A stretch of 53,533 bases of DNA. Origin: Myxococcales bacterium. Lineage in GTDB: Bacteria; Myxococcota; Myxococcia; Myxococcales; Myxococcaceae. Position 1 is the stretch's first letter, and every line of letters begins with the position of its first letter. This document shows, in pieces, positions 41,079-49,960 of the stretch. The translations under genes and the position numbers were made by a program. Location of the stretch: NCBI GenBank assembly GCA_020846875.1, contig JADLDB010000131.1, positions 1-53,533 on the forward strand, written 5' to 3'. Under the pieces are notes generated by a model that was given only the letters and a program-made list of their open reading frames with translations, did no database searches and was not told the origin of the DNA.

Positions 41079-42710
41079 TCAGGGCGACAGGGCCACCCCG
41101 ACCTTGAAGGGCAGCTCCACCTGCGTCTCCCCGTCCGAGGAAGGGAAGACGATGCGCCGGGCGGCGCTCACCATGCACTGCGCCCAGTCGCTGCCCTCGT
41201 GCTTCTTCGGCTCGACGAAGGCGCCCTTCACCGCGCCCGACGCCCCCACGTTCAGCACCACGGTGATGTTCCCCACCGAGAGGTTGGGGTTGCGGTGCAG
41301 CGCCTGGTCGATGCAGAGCTGGAAGGCCTTGGACTTGTCCGCCACCACCTTGGCCACGGCCTCTGCAGAGAGGCCGGCGCTGTTCACCGAGGAGCCGGGG
41401 TTGGCTTCCTGGTCGCTCTTGCGCACCTTGGGCCCCACCGTCTTCTTGCCCTCGTCCTGGTAGAAGGCCGCGAGCGAGGGATCCTGCGGCCTGGGCTGGG
41501 GAGGTGGCTCCGGGGTGTCCGTCCCCTGGGGCTTCACCTTCGCCCCAGCCGCGGCGGCCAGCGCCTCCTTCTCCTTCTTCAGGCGCTCGGCCTCGGCCTG
41601 CTTGCGCTTGGCGTCGCCGGTGAGCAGGTCCTTGAGTCCGGACATGCCGCCTGGAGAGAAGAAGGGCTCCTGCGTCACCGTGCCGTCCTCGTTGGTGCGC
41701 GTCACCGTGGGCAGCTCCACGATGTGGAAGCTCTGCAGGAGGTAGACGAGGCCCACCGGCACGCCGATGAAGGCGAAGACGAAGAGGGCGACCTTCCACG
41801 GCGGGTTGCGCTTGTTGACGCCGGCCTGGGCGATGAAGAAGCGGGTGGCCTCGCCGATGGGAGGGGCCTGCGCGTCGTCGCCGCCCGAGAGCTGCGCGAA
41901 GGGGTCGACGGGTGCGCTGGAAGCCTGCTCCTGGTCGCCCGTGGCCGAGGTGGCGTGCTCCTGCGACGGCGCGGGCGTCTCTCCGGTGCCGCCCAGGTCG
42001 CCGAAGAGATCGTTGAGCGGTTGCGCCTGCACCTGCGGGCGCGCTCTGGGCTGCGGTGCGGGCTCGACAGCGGGCGTGGACTCCGGGGTGACCTTCCCGC
42101 GGACGCCGGAGTGCGCTCCGGTGCGGCGCGGCGCGGCGACCTCGGGGGAGGGTACCTCGTTGGCCGTGGCGACGTCGCGCTGCACGGCGGGGGCCCTGGT
42201 GCCGGTCCGGCGGGCCTCGGGGGCAGGCTGGGTGGGGCCGGTGGCGGTGGCGCCCACCGAGACGCCCGCGAAGATGGGGCTCACCTCGGGCACGTCGCTG
42301 GCCCGCTTCCAGTCGCCCATGCCGGGTTTCCAGAGGTAGGTGCGCAGCGTCACCTCGCCGCCGTTCACCTTCGCGGACAGGGCGCGGAGATCGAGCGGCC
42401 CCACCTGCGCGCCCTGGATCATCGCGTACCAGGTGGCGGAGGTGTCCATGGCCGGCATGGCGCGGGTCTGCTCCTCGGCCCAGGGGCTGGCGGCAGGGGC
42501 CGGCGGCGCGGAGACGGCGTGGCTGCGGGAAGGGCGGGCGTGGGCGGCTCCGACGGAGGGGGCGGACCCGGCGGAGGCCGCGGCGCCGGTGACAGCCACG
42601 GAGATCAAGCTCTGGCACTGCTTGCAACGAATCTTCACCGACGCCTTCCCCGCGACCTTGTCGTCGGAGATGACGTACTTCTTGCCGCAGTTGTTGCAAG
42701 TGACGTTCAC
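41079..42710 (-). CDS. GltJ/AgmX-like protein: zinc ribbon, GYF domain, TM helix, TonB-like C-terminus
   Basis: 543 residues from GTG at 42710. An MJ0042-type zinc ribbon has Cys5, Cys8, Cys29 and Cys32. A GYF-type domain lies at about 92-140 (TWYAMIQGAQVGPLDLRAL, GDWKRASDVPEV). A long Pro/Ala-rich linker is followed by one transmembrane helix (about 303-326, WKVALFVFAFIGVPVGLVYLL), a charged helix and a C-terminal AgmX/TonB-like domain (IDQALHRNPNLSVGNITVVLNVG, GAVKGAFVEPKK). This order is that of the gliding-machinery protein GltJ of Myxococcus, whose zinc ribbon and GYF domain contact polarity regulators. It is shorter than GltJ and stands beside unrelated genes, so it may be a paralogue. 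Confidence 0.8.
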   Translation of the reverse strand: MNVTCNNCGKKYVISDDKVAGKASVKIRCKQCQSLISVAVTGAAASAGSAPSVGAAHARPSRSHAVSAPPAPAASPWAEEQTRAMPAMDTSATWYAMIQGAQVGPLDLRALSAKVNGGEVTLRTYLWKPGMGDWKRASDVPEVSPIFAGVSVGATATGPTQPAPEARRTGTRAPAVQRDVATANEVPSPEVAAPRRTGAHSGVRGKVTPESTPAVEPAPQPRARPQVQAQPLNDLFGDLGGTGETPAPSQEHATSATGDQEQASSAPVDPFAQLSGGDDAQAPPIGEATRFFIAQAGVNKRNPPWKVALFVFAFIGVPVGLVYLLQSFHIVELPTVTRTNEDGTVTQEPFFSPGGMSGLKDLLTGDAKRKQAEAERLKKEKEALAAAAGAKVKPQGTDTPEPPPQPRPQDPSLAAFYQDEGKKTVGPKVRKSDQEANPGSSVNSAGLSAEAVAKVVADKSKAFQLCIDQALHRNPNLSVGNITVVLNVGASGAVKGAFVEPKKHEGSDWAQCMVSAARRIVFPSSDGETQVELPFKVGVALSP

Positions 42711-42793
42711 GTGCGAGAGCCCGGCCCGCTGGCCAGCCTAACCTCTGGACCGTTGACTTGGAAACGTCGCGACACTACGAAGCCGCCCCGCCC

Positions 42794-43060
42794 ATGCCCG
42801 CGAAAGACCTCGGCACCAAGCACCTCTGCTTCAAGTGCAGCACCAAGTTCTACGACTTGAAGAAGCCCGATCCGATCTGTCCCAAGTGCGGGGCCGATCA
42901 ACGCGACGCCGTCGCCACCCGGCCCACGGAGCGGAAGAGCCGCCTGTCCGCGGTGCCGAAGATCATCGCGCCCGTCGAGCCCGCTGAAGTCTCCTCCTCC
43001 GAAGAAGAAGACGAGGACGAGGAGTCGGAAGAGATCGCCGGAGACGACGAGGACGCCTGA
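42794..43060 (+). CDS. FYDLN-acid domain protein (TIGR02300-like)
   Basis: 88 residues. The N-terminus LGTKHLCFKCSTKFYDLKKPDPICPKCG holds two CxxC pairs around the FYDL signature. The C-terminal half is strongly acidic (SSSEEEDEDEESEE...), the pattern that names the family. Its role is unknown; it is small, soluble and conserved in several proteobacterial groups. It diverges from the GltJ-like gene with 83 bp between starts. Confidence 0.85.
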   Translation: MPAKDLGTKHLCFKCSTKFYDLKKPDPICPKCGADQRDAVATRPTERKSRLSAVPKIIAPVEPAEVSSSEEEDEDEESEEIAGDDEDA

Positions 43061-43067
43061 GTCAGCT

Positions 43068-43241
43068 TCAGGCGTGAGGCTGAGAGGCCGTCGACAACTG
43101 CTCCAGCGCGCGGATCGCCTGGCGCACCTTGTCCCACGTCTTCCGACTCATCCGCTGGACACCGGCGGGCCGCTTGCCGCCGTGACTGGCCGGTTGGGTG
43201 GGGGCGGTAGGTTTCGGGCTGACGGGACGGGACTGGTTCAT
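43068..43241 (-). CDS. Hypothetical 57-residue basic protein
   Basis: ATG at 43241 with GGGGAG about 8 bases upstream. The product is Pro/Ser/Lys-rich at first, then KTWDKVRQAIRALEQLS forms an amphipathic helix. It converges with the FYDLN gene, 7 bp apart. No family is recognised. Confidence 0.4.
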   Translation of the reverse strand: MNQSRPVSPKPTAPTQPASHGGKRPAGVQRMSRKTWDKVRQAIRALEQLSTASQPHA

Positions 43242-43455
43242 GGTGCGTCTCCCCTGGCCACCCATCAGAGCAACCTCCTTGCCACGGCGTGGCTCTCGCT
43301 CAACGCGCCACCATTGCGGAAGATTTCTCACGCGGATCCTTTCTGCGCGCGAGGGTGGACCGCGACACGCGTGTCCTGTCCGACTCATGAAAGGACGTGG
43401 ATCCCCCGGGGGCTTTCCGGTAGAAGCCGCGCGGCTCACGGAATCGGAGGAAGGT

Positions 43456-44184
43456 TTGCGGGACAAACTGCTGGCTCTCGCGGCGCTGCAGAAAGTCGAT
43501 CTCGACATCGCGGCGCTCCAGAAAAACGCGGAAGCATACCCGCGGGAAATCGCTGAACTCGAAAAGCAGTTGGCCCAGGCCAGAGCCGCGGTCGACGCAG
43601 AGCGGACCAGGCTGGAAGAGCTCGACAAACAGAAGGTCAACCTCGAGCACACCATCACCGACGACAAGGACAAGGTGAGGAAGTGGGAGGCGCGGCTCAC
43701 CGAGCAGCGCAGCACCCGCGAGTACTCGGCCCTGGCGCGGGAAATCGACATCGCCAAGAAGGGCCAGCAGACGATGGCCGAAGAGGTCGTCGAGCTCGGT
43801 AAGCAGGCCACGCTCCAGCGCGAGGCGGTGAAGCAGAAGGACGCCGACTTCCAGGTGAAGGCCAAGGACTTGGTGGAGAAGGTCGACCAGCTCAAGGGCA
43901 AGCTGAAGGATGTGCAGGCGCAGATCGCCGGCATCGACGGGGCGCGCACCGAGGCGGCGAAGCAGGTCGATTCGGGGCTGCTCAAGCGCTACGACACGAT
44001 CCGCAAGAAGCGCCTGCCCGCGCTGGTGGCGGCGGTGGCCCCGGGGACGTGCACCGGCTGCCGGATGAATATTCGCCCGCAGCTCTACAACCAGCTGGTG
44101 GCGTCGCGCGGCCTGGACGTGTGCCCGTCGTGCTCGCGCATGGTGTACGCCGCGGAGGCGCTGGAAGCGGCCACTCCGAAGTGA
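43456..44184 (+). CDS. Coiled-coil C4 zinc-ribbon protein (CdsZ-like)
   Basis: 242 residues if translation starts at TTG 43456, chosen because a perfect GGAGG sits 5 bases upstream and LRDKLLALAALQKVDLDIAALQ is the usual family beginning; ATG at 43387 would add 23 residues without a ribosome site. About 170 residues of coiled coil (QLAQARAAVDAERTRLEEL, YSALAREIDIAKKGQQTM) lead to a C-terminal ribbon with GTCTGCRMNIRPQLYNQL and LDVCPSCSRMVY. This zf-RING_7 / CdsZ-type family is widespread and poorly characterised. It lies 5 bp before the RNase HI-like gene, a pairing also common elsewhere. Confidence 0.82.
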   Translation: MRDKLLALAALQKVDLDIAALQKNAEAYPREIAELEKQLAQARAAVDAERTRLEELDKQKVNLEHTITDDKDKVRKWEARLTEQRSTREYSALAREIDIAKKGQQTMAEEVVELGKQATLQREAVKQKDADFQVKAKDLVEKVDQLKGKLKDVQAQIAGIDGARTEAAKQVDSGLLKRYDTIRKKRLPALVAAVAPGTCTGCRMNIRPQLYNQLVASRGLDVCPSCSRMVYAAEALEAATPK

Positions 44185-44189
44185 CCTGA

Positions 44190-44795
44190 ATGAGCGTCAA
44201 GCCGGCCAAAGCGCTCACCGGGAAGAAGCTGCAGTTGGCGGTGCTGCGCTTCATCGCGCGGGAAGAGCCGCTGCTGGCCACCCTGGGCGCCTTCCCGCAG
44301 CTCGATCGCGCCCGGCTCAAGCGGATCCTCGAGCGCGCGGCGAGCATGGTGGAGGGCGGCGAGCAGGCCCCGGTGGTGCAAGTGCCGGCGATTTCCCGGG
44401 TGCGCGTGTACTCGGACGGCGCGGCGCGGGGGAACCCGGGGCCGTCGGGCGCGGGGGCGGTGCTGGTGGAGCCGTCGGGGCAGGTGGTGGACCGCTTAGG
44501 CAAGTTCCTCGGGCACCAGACCAACAACTACGCCGAGTACATGGGGCTGTTGTTGGGCCTCAAGCGCGCCAAGGAGCTGGGCGTCGCCGAGGTGGAGGTG
44601 TTCGCCGACTCGGAGCTGATGCTGCGGCAGCTCGGCGGGCGCTACCAGGTCAAGAGCCCCAGCTTGCGGCCGCTGTACCAGGAGGCCCTGCGGCTCCTCA
44701 ACGACTTCGAGCGGGTGAAGTTCGTGCACGTCCCGCGCGAGATGAACCGTGCCGCCGACGAGATGTCGAACCGGGCCATCGACGAGCGGATGTAG
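44190..44795 (+). CDS. RNase HI-like protein with N-terminal helical extension
   Basis: 201 residues. Residues 70-198 form an RNase H fold: YSDGAARGNPGPSGAGAV (Asp76), NNYAEYMGLLLGL (Glu116), FADSELMLRQL (Asp140) and NRAADEMSNRA (Asp190). The DEDD set is complete, so cleavage of RNA in RNA/DNA hybrids is likely. It lacks the basic protrusion of the Escherichia enzyme. The first 60 residues are helical and do not match the usual hybrid-binding domain. It is coupled to the CdsZ-like gene and precedes the RNase P RNA gene. Confidence 0.9.
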   Translation: MSVKPAKALTGKKLQLAVLRFIAREEPLLATLGAFPQLDRARLKRILERAASMVEGGEQAPVVQVPAISRVRVYSDGAARGNPGPSGAGAVLVEPSGQVVDRLGKFLGHQTNNYAEYMGLLLGLKRAKELGVAEVEVFADSELMLRQLGGRYQVKSPSLRPLYQEALRLLNDFERVKFVHVPREMNRAADEMSNRAIDERM

Positions 44796-44854
44796 TCGCG
44801 CTCCCTGCGGGCCCCTGCTGGCCCGGGCAGCTCCTCATGGCGGATCGTCTGTCG

Positions 44855-44874
44855 GGGGTGTCGGAGACCCCGCA
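44855..44874 (+). repeat. REP-like palindrome before the RNase P RNA
   Basis: GGGGTGTCGGAGACCCCGCA, stem GGGGT/ACCCC, 60 bp after the RNase HI-like stop and about 48 bp before the RNA. Confidence 0.9.
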
Positions 44875-44921
44875 GCCCGGAGGTCAGGTGCGGGGGACGC
44901 CGGCGTGTGGTACCTCGGAAG

Positions 44922-45308
<387 letters not shown>

Positions 45309-45332
45309 TTTTCTTTCCTCGTGGGCCTTCGC

Positions 45333-45352
45333 GGGGACTCGGAGAACCCGCA
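45333..45352 (+). repeat. Variant REP-like palindrome after the RNase P RNA
   Basis: GGGGACTCGGAGAACCCGCA; the usual TG after the G-run is AC. With the copy at 44855 it brackets the RNase P RNA gene. Confidence 0.7.
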
Positions 45353-45509
45353 GCCCTCTCACTTCTCAAGAAAACGCCTGAGCACCCGAGTGACCGGTTT
45401 GAAGACAGGCCGAAGCGCTCCAGCCGAGGGCACTCCATTTACATTCTCCCTCGAAGGGATTGGTGTGGCCGCTGGCTGGCTCGCGTGTTGCCTACGCGAG
45501 GCCCCGGCC

Positions 45510-46808
45510 ATGCGAGCTACGACTCTCTTGTCAGCGGTGTTGCTCCTCACGGCGGCGGGCTGCCAGTGCGGGGGCGAGGCGCTGACCCGTTCCTACATGG
45601 GGGAAGATCCGGCGAACCGGGACGCAGGCGCGGGGGGCGGCGGGGCCAGCAGCCAGGGCGGAGGCGCGGGCGGAGGAGGTGGCACGGCCGCAGGCGGCGG
45701 CGGCGTGGGGGGCGGGGGAGGAGGAGGAGGCGGCGGCGGCGCGGTCGGACCGGGCTGGTGCGCGTCGGACTGCGACTGCCCCTCGGGGCAGCGGTGCGTG
45801 GCGACGACGGGCGAACTGCCCACCAACGAGTGCCAGCCGGGCGCGGGGACTTGCAGCGTGCCCTGCGCGACGGTGTGCGGGGCGGGGACCCAGTGCGTCA
45901 ACGGCGCCTGCACGGTGGTGCCGTGCGTGGGCACCAACTGCATGTCGACGTTCCTCACCTCGGTGCAGGGGCGCTACCTCACCTACTACGAGCTGGACAT
46001 CCACGAGTTCGCGGACCGGGCGAGCGACATCGCGCGGCTGCTCGACGTGCTGCGGGCGGCGCTGTCGGGGCAGGGCGCGTCCTGCGGCAACCAGACGACG
46101 CCGGAAGGGCGGCTGTTGTGCATCGTGGTGTCGCTCATCGCCTCCAACATCCAGGCGCCGCCGTGGGTGGGGCAGTTGATCAGCGTGCTGGCGGACGCGT
46201 TTCGCTTCGGGAACGCGCCGCTCAAGGCGCGCGGGGTGATGAACGTGGCGGAGTCGGGGAACGTGCTCTACGCCTCGGAGACGTGGAGCGAGCTGTGGCT
46301 CACCTACAACGGCCAGTCGCTCAACGTGATGAACAGCCCCACGCTGGGGCAGAACGGGCAGCTCACGGTGACGGTGCGGGCCTTCGGGGGCACGCGCTCG
46401 GCGACGGAGGTCTTCCTGGGGCCGCGGGAGATCGAGTTCGACGTGAACAAGCTGCTGGTGAACCTGATCAACGTGGCGATCAGCGCGGCGTCGAACAACC
46501 AGGCGCACGACGTGGGGGAGCTGCTGGACCTGGTGTTGTGCAGCAACATCCCCATCACGGATCCGAACTACTTCGTGTGCACCTCGGCGGCGCAGGCGCT
46601 GGCGCAGAACTTCGAGCTCGAGTCGGGGCTGGGGGGCATCAGCATCACCCAGCAGAAGGCGACCATCTTCGACCTGGACAACAACGGCATCGCGGACGCG
46701 CTGGGGCTGCCGAACGCGCGGGGCAGCGTGACGGGAGAGATGTCGAACGGCCTGGTGGACGGGGCGCTGGGGCCGTTCCCGGCGAGCAACTGGTACGGGA
46801 CGAAGTGA
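45510..46808 (+). CDS. Lipoprotein with poly-Gly linker and Cys-rich segment
   Basis: 432 residues from ATG at 45510; the frame extends upstream into the RNase P gene but is not plausible there. Signal MRATTLLSAVLLLTAAG with lipobox AAGC (Cys17). Residues about 38-80 are nearly all Gly with Ala and Ser. A Cys-rich segment follows (WCASDCDCPSGQRCV, CSVPCATVCGAGTQCVNGACTVVPC). The remaining 290 residues (IHEFADRASDIARLLDVL, LYASETWSELWLTYNGQ, FDLDNNGIADALGL) form a domain I do not recognise. The Gly-rich linker is typical of myxobacterial surface lipoproteins. Confidence 0.75.
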   Translation: MRATTLLSAVLLLTAAGCQCGGEALTRSYMGEDPANRDAGAGGGGASSQGGGAGGGGGTAAGGGGVGGGGGGGGGGGAVGPGWCASDCDCPSGQRCVATTGELPTNECQPGAGTCSVPCATVCGAGTQCVNGACTVVPCVGTNCMSTFLTSVQGRYLTYYELDIHEFADRASDIARLLDVLRAALSGQGASCGNQTTPEGRLLCIVVSLIASNIQAPPWVGQLISVLADAFRFGNAPLKARGVMNVAESGNVLYASETWSELWLTYNGQSLNVMNSPTLGQNGQLTVTVRAFGGTRSATEVFLGPREIEFDVNKLLVNLINVAISAASNNQAHDVGELLDLVLCSNIPITDPNYFVCTSAAQALAQNFELESGLGGISITQQKATIFDLDNNGIADALGLPNARGSVTGEMSNGLVDGALGPFPASNWYGTK

Positions 46809-46859
46809 GCGGCGGGAGAGCTTGCCTTCAGTGGGCAGGGGGGTAGAAGCCACTGCCCC

Positions 46860-47405
46860 ATGCGACGCGCGCTCCTGGCAACTGTCCTCCTGCTGACGGC
46901 GGCGGCCTGCATCATCGAGGCTCCGACGAAGGAAGGGACGCAGGCGACGGCGGCCAGGCCTCCTCCGGCACCTCCGGCAGAGGTGAAGAACGGCGCCAAC
47001 TTCGGTGATCTGGTGGAGCTGACGTCGGCGGTGCTGGCGCCTTCGCGGGCGGTGGCGGGGGACGGGGTGCGGGTGTCGCTCAACTTCAAGGTGCTGGGGA
47101 AGATCGACCGGGACTACATGATCTTCGTGCACGTGGAGGACGTGGACGGGCGGGTGGATCGCCTGAACGTCGATCATGCCCCACGGCTCAAGCCGACCAG
47201 CGCGTGGCAGCCGGGGGAGACGGTGCGGGACGACTTCGAGATCCCCATTCCGCCGACGATGCCGGTGCGGGGCCTCAACCTGGTCTTGGGCTTCTGGGAT
47301 CCGCGCACGGACGAGCGGCTGCCGCTCAAGAACAAGGATCAGGTGCGCAACGACGGGCGCGATCGCGTCTTCGTGGCGACCATTCCGGTGACGCCGGCGC
47401 AGTAG
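46860..47405 (+). CDS. Hypothetical lipoprotein with beta-sandwich-like domain
   Basis: 181 residues, signal MRRALLATVLLLTAAA with Cys17 and a Pro/Ala-rich spacer. The rest is predicted beta-rich (VRVSLNFKVLGKIDRDYMIFVHVEDVDG, VRDDFEIPIPPTMPVRGLNLVLGFWDP). Function is unknown. It lies 51 bp after the previous lipoprotein gene; a palindrome copy begins two bases after its stop. Confidence 0.7.
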   Translation: MRRALLATVLLLTAAACIIEAPTKEGTQATAARPPPAPPAEVKNGANFGDLVELTSAVLAPSRAVAGDGVRVSLNFKVLGKIDRDYMIFVHVEDVDGRVDRLNVDHAPRLKPTSAWQPGETVRDDFEIPIPPTMPVRGLNLVLGFWDPRTDERLPLKNKDQVRNDGRDRVFVATIPVTPAQ

Positions 47406-47406
47406 C

Positions 47407-47426
47407 GGGGTGTCGGAGTACCCGCA
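47407..47426 (+). repeat. REP-like palindrome, rightmost copy
   Basis: GGGGTGTCGGAGTACCCGCA, identical to the copy at 27699. Flanking gc extends the stem to GCGGG/CCCGC. It lies just after a TAG stop and 50 bp before ftsY. Confidence 0.95.
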
Positions 47427-47475
47427 CACGTCGGCGGTTCCGCTCCCGGCGCCTTTCCGGTAGACGCGCAAGCCC

Positions 47476-48978
47476 ATGAAGACACTCCTCGCGCAGGTGC
47501 CGGTGCCCCCCGTTCAGGACGTCCAGTCGGGCGATGGCGGGCTGGTGGGGACGGTGGTGGCGATCGTCCTGGCGGTGGCGGTGGTGGTGCTGATGGTGCT
47601 GGCGCTGCGGCGGGTGATGAAGCGCCGCGGCCCGGCGGCGCCCCCGAAGCTGCCGGGACAGACGCTCCAGCAGACCATCCCCGAGAAGGTGGAGGCGCCG
47701 AAGGTGGTGCTGCCGCCGTCGGAGCTGGAGGCGCAGAAGCAGGCGCAGGCCGAGGCCAAGCGGGCGGAAGCCGACGCGGCGAAGGCGAAGCTGGCGGAGC
47801 TGGAGGCGCAGAAGGCGCAGGCGGAGGCCGCGCAGAGGGCGGCGATCGAGGCGGAGCAGCAGAAGCTCCGGGACGAGGCGGAGGCGGCGAAGAAGGAGGC
47901 GTACCGGGCGCAGAAGGCGGCGGAGGCGGAGGCGAAGGAGCGCCACAAGCGCGAGCGGGAGGAGGCGGAGCGGCTGTTGCGCGAGGAGGAGGCGCGCAAG
48001 GTGGCCGAGGCGGCGCGGCTGGAGGCGGAGCGGAAGGAGGCGGAGCGCCGGAAGATCGAAGCGGAAGCCGGGCAGACGCTGGCGGTGGGCCTTGCGAAGA
48101 CGAAGCGGGAAGGCTTCATGGCGCGGCTCAACGGCTTGTTCGGCGGGGCGCCCAAGGCGATCGACGAGCACACCCTCGCGGAGCTGGAGGAGGTCCTCTT
48201 CACCGCGGACATCGGGGTGAAGACGGCGTCGCGGCTGGTGGAGCTGGCGCGAGAGAAGGCGAAGGCGAAGGAGCTGGATCAACCCGAGAAGCTGAAGGCG
48301 GTGATCCGCGCCGAGGTGCAGAAGATCGTCGATCTCAAGGCGCCGCACGGGCTGCAGGGCGGGGGGCCTCCGCACGTGATCATGGTGGTGGGCGTCAACG
48401 GCGCGGGGAAGACGACGACCATCGGGAAGTTGGCGGCGAAGGCGAAGGCGGCGGGGAAGAAGGTGCTCCTGGGGGCGGGGGACACCTTCCGCGCGGCGGC
48501 GGCGGAGCAGCTCGACGTGTGGGCGGAGCGCGCGGGGGTGGACATCGTGAAGGGGAAGGAGGACGCGGATCCGGCGTCGGTCGTCTTCGACGCGGTGAAG
48601 AAGGGGGTGGCGGAGGGGTACGACCTGGTCATCGCGGACACGGCGGGGCGGCTGCACACCAAGGCGAACCTGATGGAGGAGCTCAAGAAGGTGCGCCGGG
48701 TGGTGGACAAGGCGTTGCCGGGGGCGCCGCACGAAGTGCTCCTGGTGCTGGACTCGACCAACGGGCAGAACGCGATCATCCAGGCCAAGCAGTTCCAGGA
48801 GGCGGTGGGCGTCACCTCCATCGCGCTGACCAAGCTGGACGGGACGGCGAAGGGCGGGGTGATCATCGGCATCTGCGACGAGTTGAAGGTGCCGGTGGCG
48901 TGGGCGGGCGTGGGGGAGAAGGTGGCGGACTTAAGGCCCTTCGAGCCCAAGGAATTCGTCCAGGCGCTGTTCGACTGA
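47476..48978 (+). CDS. ftsY: Signal recognition particle receptor FtsY
   Basis: 500 residues. The NG GTPase domain (about 215-500) has GVNGAGKTTTIGKLAAK (P-loop), DTFRAAAAEQLDVW, DTAGRLHTK and TKLDGTAKGG, the hallmarks of SRP GTPases. It docks ribosome-SRP complexes at the membrane. Unlike the peripheral Escherichia protein, a true transmembrane helix is seen at about 24-46 (VGTVVAIVLAVAVVVLMVLAL), followed by about 120 residues of Ala/Glu/Lys coiled coil. This membrane-anchored form is known in other deltaproteobacterial lineages. Confidence 0.96.
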   Translation: MKTLLAQVPVPPVQDVQSGDGGLVGTVVAIVLAVAVVVLMVLALRRVMKRRGPAAPPKLPGQTLQQTIPEKVEAPKVVLPPSELEAQKQAQAEAKRAEADAAKAKLAELEAQKAQAEAAQRAAIEAEQQKLRDEAEAAKKEAYRAQKAAEAEAKERHKREREEAERLLREEEARKVAEAARLEAERKEAERRKIEAEAGQTLAVGLAKTKREGFMARLNGLFGGAPKAIDEHTLAELEEVLFTADIGVKTASRLVELAREKAKAKELDQPEKLKAVIRAEVQKIVDLKAPHGLQGGGPPHVIMVVGVNGAGKTTTIGKLAAKAKAAGKKVLLGAGDTFRAAAAEQLDVWAERAGVDIVKGKEDADPASVVFDAVKKGVAEGYDLVIADTAGRLHTKANLMEELKKVRRVVDKALPGAPHEVLLVLDSTNGQNAIIQAKQFQEAVGVTSIALTKLDGTAKGGVIIGICDELKVPVAWAGVGEKVADLRPFEPKEFVQALFD

Positions 48979-49019
48979 CCAGGTCTCCCTCCGCCCCATC
49001 GGGGGAGCGGGGAAGAGCC

Positions 49020-49456
49020 CTACGGCTCGGTGGGATCGATTACGCGCAGGCTGGGGAACCGGCGGAAGTCGTGATCGCACGACACGACGCTCCCTCCGTG
49101 CTCGAGGGCGAGGGTGGTGGGTGGGGGTCTGAGGCGAGGTTCCCTCCGATGCCGAGCCCGAGGACGAGATCGCGCAGGAGCGCAGGGTGGCGTTCAGCGG
49201 GCGTGACGACGGCGCTGGCGGGTGCGGACAGCCAGGCATCGATGAGGCCGAAGGCCTCGGCGGGCGAGAGGGGCCGCGCGAAGAGGCCGGCCTGGGTCGC
49301 CACCCGGAGGAAGGCGAGCAGGACGGTCCAGGCGATGGCGACGCGGAGCCGCCCGCCCAGGGCGATGGCGAGCCACGCGCGACACGCGCGGTGCAGGGGC
49401 GCGTCGCGATTGATGGCGTACGCGTACAGGAGGACGTTGGCGTCGACGAGCAGCAC
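49020..49456 (-). pseudogene. Frameshifted VapC-type PIN-domain toxin
   Basis: GTG at 49456 begins VLLVDANVLLYAYAINRDAP, a PIN-domain N-terminus with the first catalytic Asp. The fold runs to LVLGLGIGGNLASD, after which the frame becomes Pro/Ser-rich and stops at 49040. In another frame the expected end is intact: TLALEHGGSVVSCDHDFRRFP and then SLRVIDPTEP with a stop at 49020. A one-base loss (or two-base gain) in the run CCCCACCCACCACCC near 49110-49125 explains it. The last acidic residues of the active site are lost from the main frame. A sequencing slip cannot be ruled out. It follows the antitoxin-like gene by 2 bp. Confidence 0.75.
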
Positions 49457-49458
49457 GG

Positions 49459-49665
49459 CTACTTCCCCAGGGTGAGCTTGCGGGCGAGCTCTTCGTCCTC
49501 GAGCTCGGCGGCGAGGCGCAGGGCCTTGGTTAGATCGACGCCGGGGTGCTGGCCCATCGCGAAGGTCGGAAAGCGAACGACGCGCTGGGTGGGCGGCGGG
49601 GACGACACGCCGGTGCGCAGAACGGTGTTCAAGGCTTCCTTGAAGGACAGCCGCTTCTCCCGCAT
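49459..49665 (-). CDS. VapB-like antitoxin, shortened N-terminus
   Basis: 68 residues from the second ATG, with GGGAGGAG 6 bases upstream. REKRLSFKEALNTVLRTGV is the helix of VapB-type antitoxins; the rest is acidic and toxin-binding in type (VDLTKALRLAAELEDEELARKL). The beta strand that normally precedes this helix is not found: upstream in frame reads RFREEM, then Arg/Ser-rich sequence to a stop without a start codon. It may therefore have lost its DNA-binding strand. Confidence 0.6.
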   Translation of the reverse strand: MREKRLSFKEALNTVLRTGVSSPPPTQRVVRFPTFAMGQHPGVDLTKALRLAAELEDEELARKLTLGK

Positions 49666-49671
49666 CAACAT

Positions 49672-49960
49672 CTCCTCCCGAAACCGGCGGGCGCGAGGGG
49701 AGCGGGAAGAGCTGCCCCGTTTTCAGCTCTCGCCACATCTCCCCTCGCACCGCACGCCGTACCGACCCACCTGCCCCGTCCGTCCAACCACCCTGGTCGG
49801 CGAGCGGAGGTCATTGCGCGAGGGATGCCAGCGCGAAGTGCGCGGAATGCAGCGAGCGCGGCGCGGAAGGACCGTCCCGTGTGGTGACGGGGCGCACACG
49901 GGCGCGGACGAGCGCGCATGCACCAGTCGTCGTCTCAAGTCCTGAGAGGGCGGGCGCCCC
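49672..49960. other. 289-bp gap with an inverted repeat
   Basis: An 8-bp perfect inverted repeat cccgtgtg / cacacggg with an 11-base loop lies at 49876-49902, 58 bp after the helicase stop on the minus strand. It has no T-run, so it may slow polymerase or stabilise mRNA. No gene can be supported here. Confidence 0.5.

Noticed and set aside
40480-42699. A 739-codon minus-strand frame covering both the GltJ-like gene and the first vertex gene
   Set aside because: Only its last 93 codons encode a real protein; the rest is a shadow frame of the GltJ-like gene.
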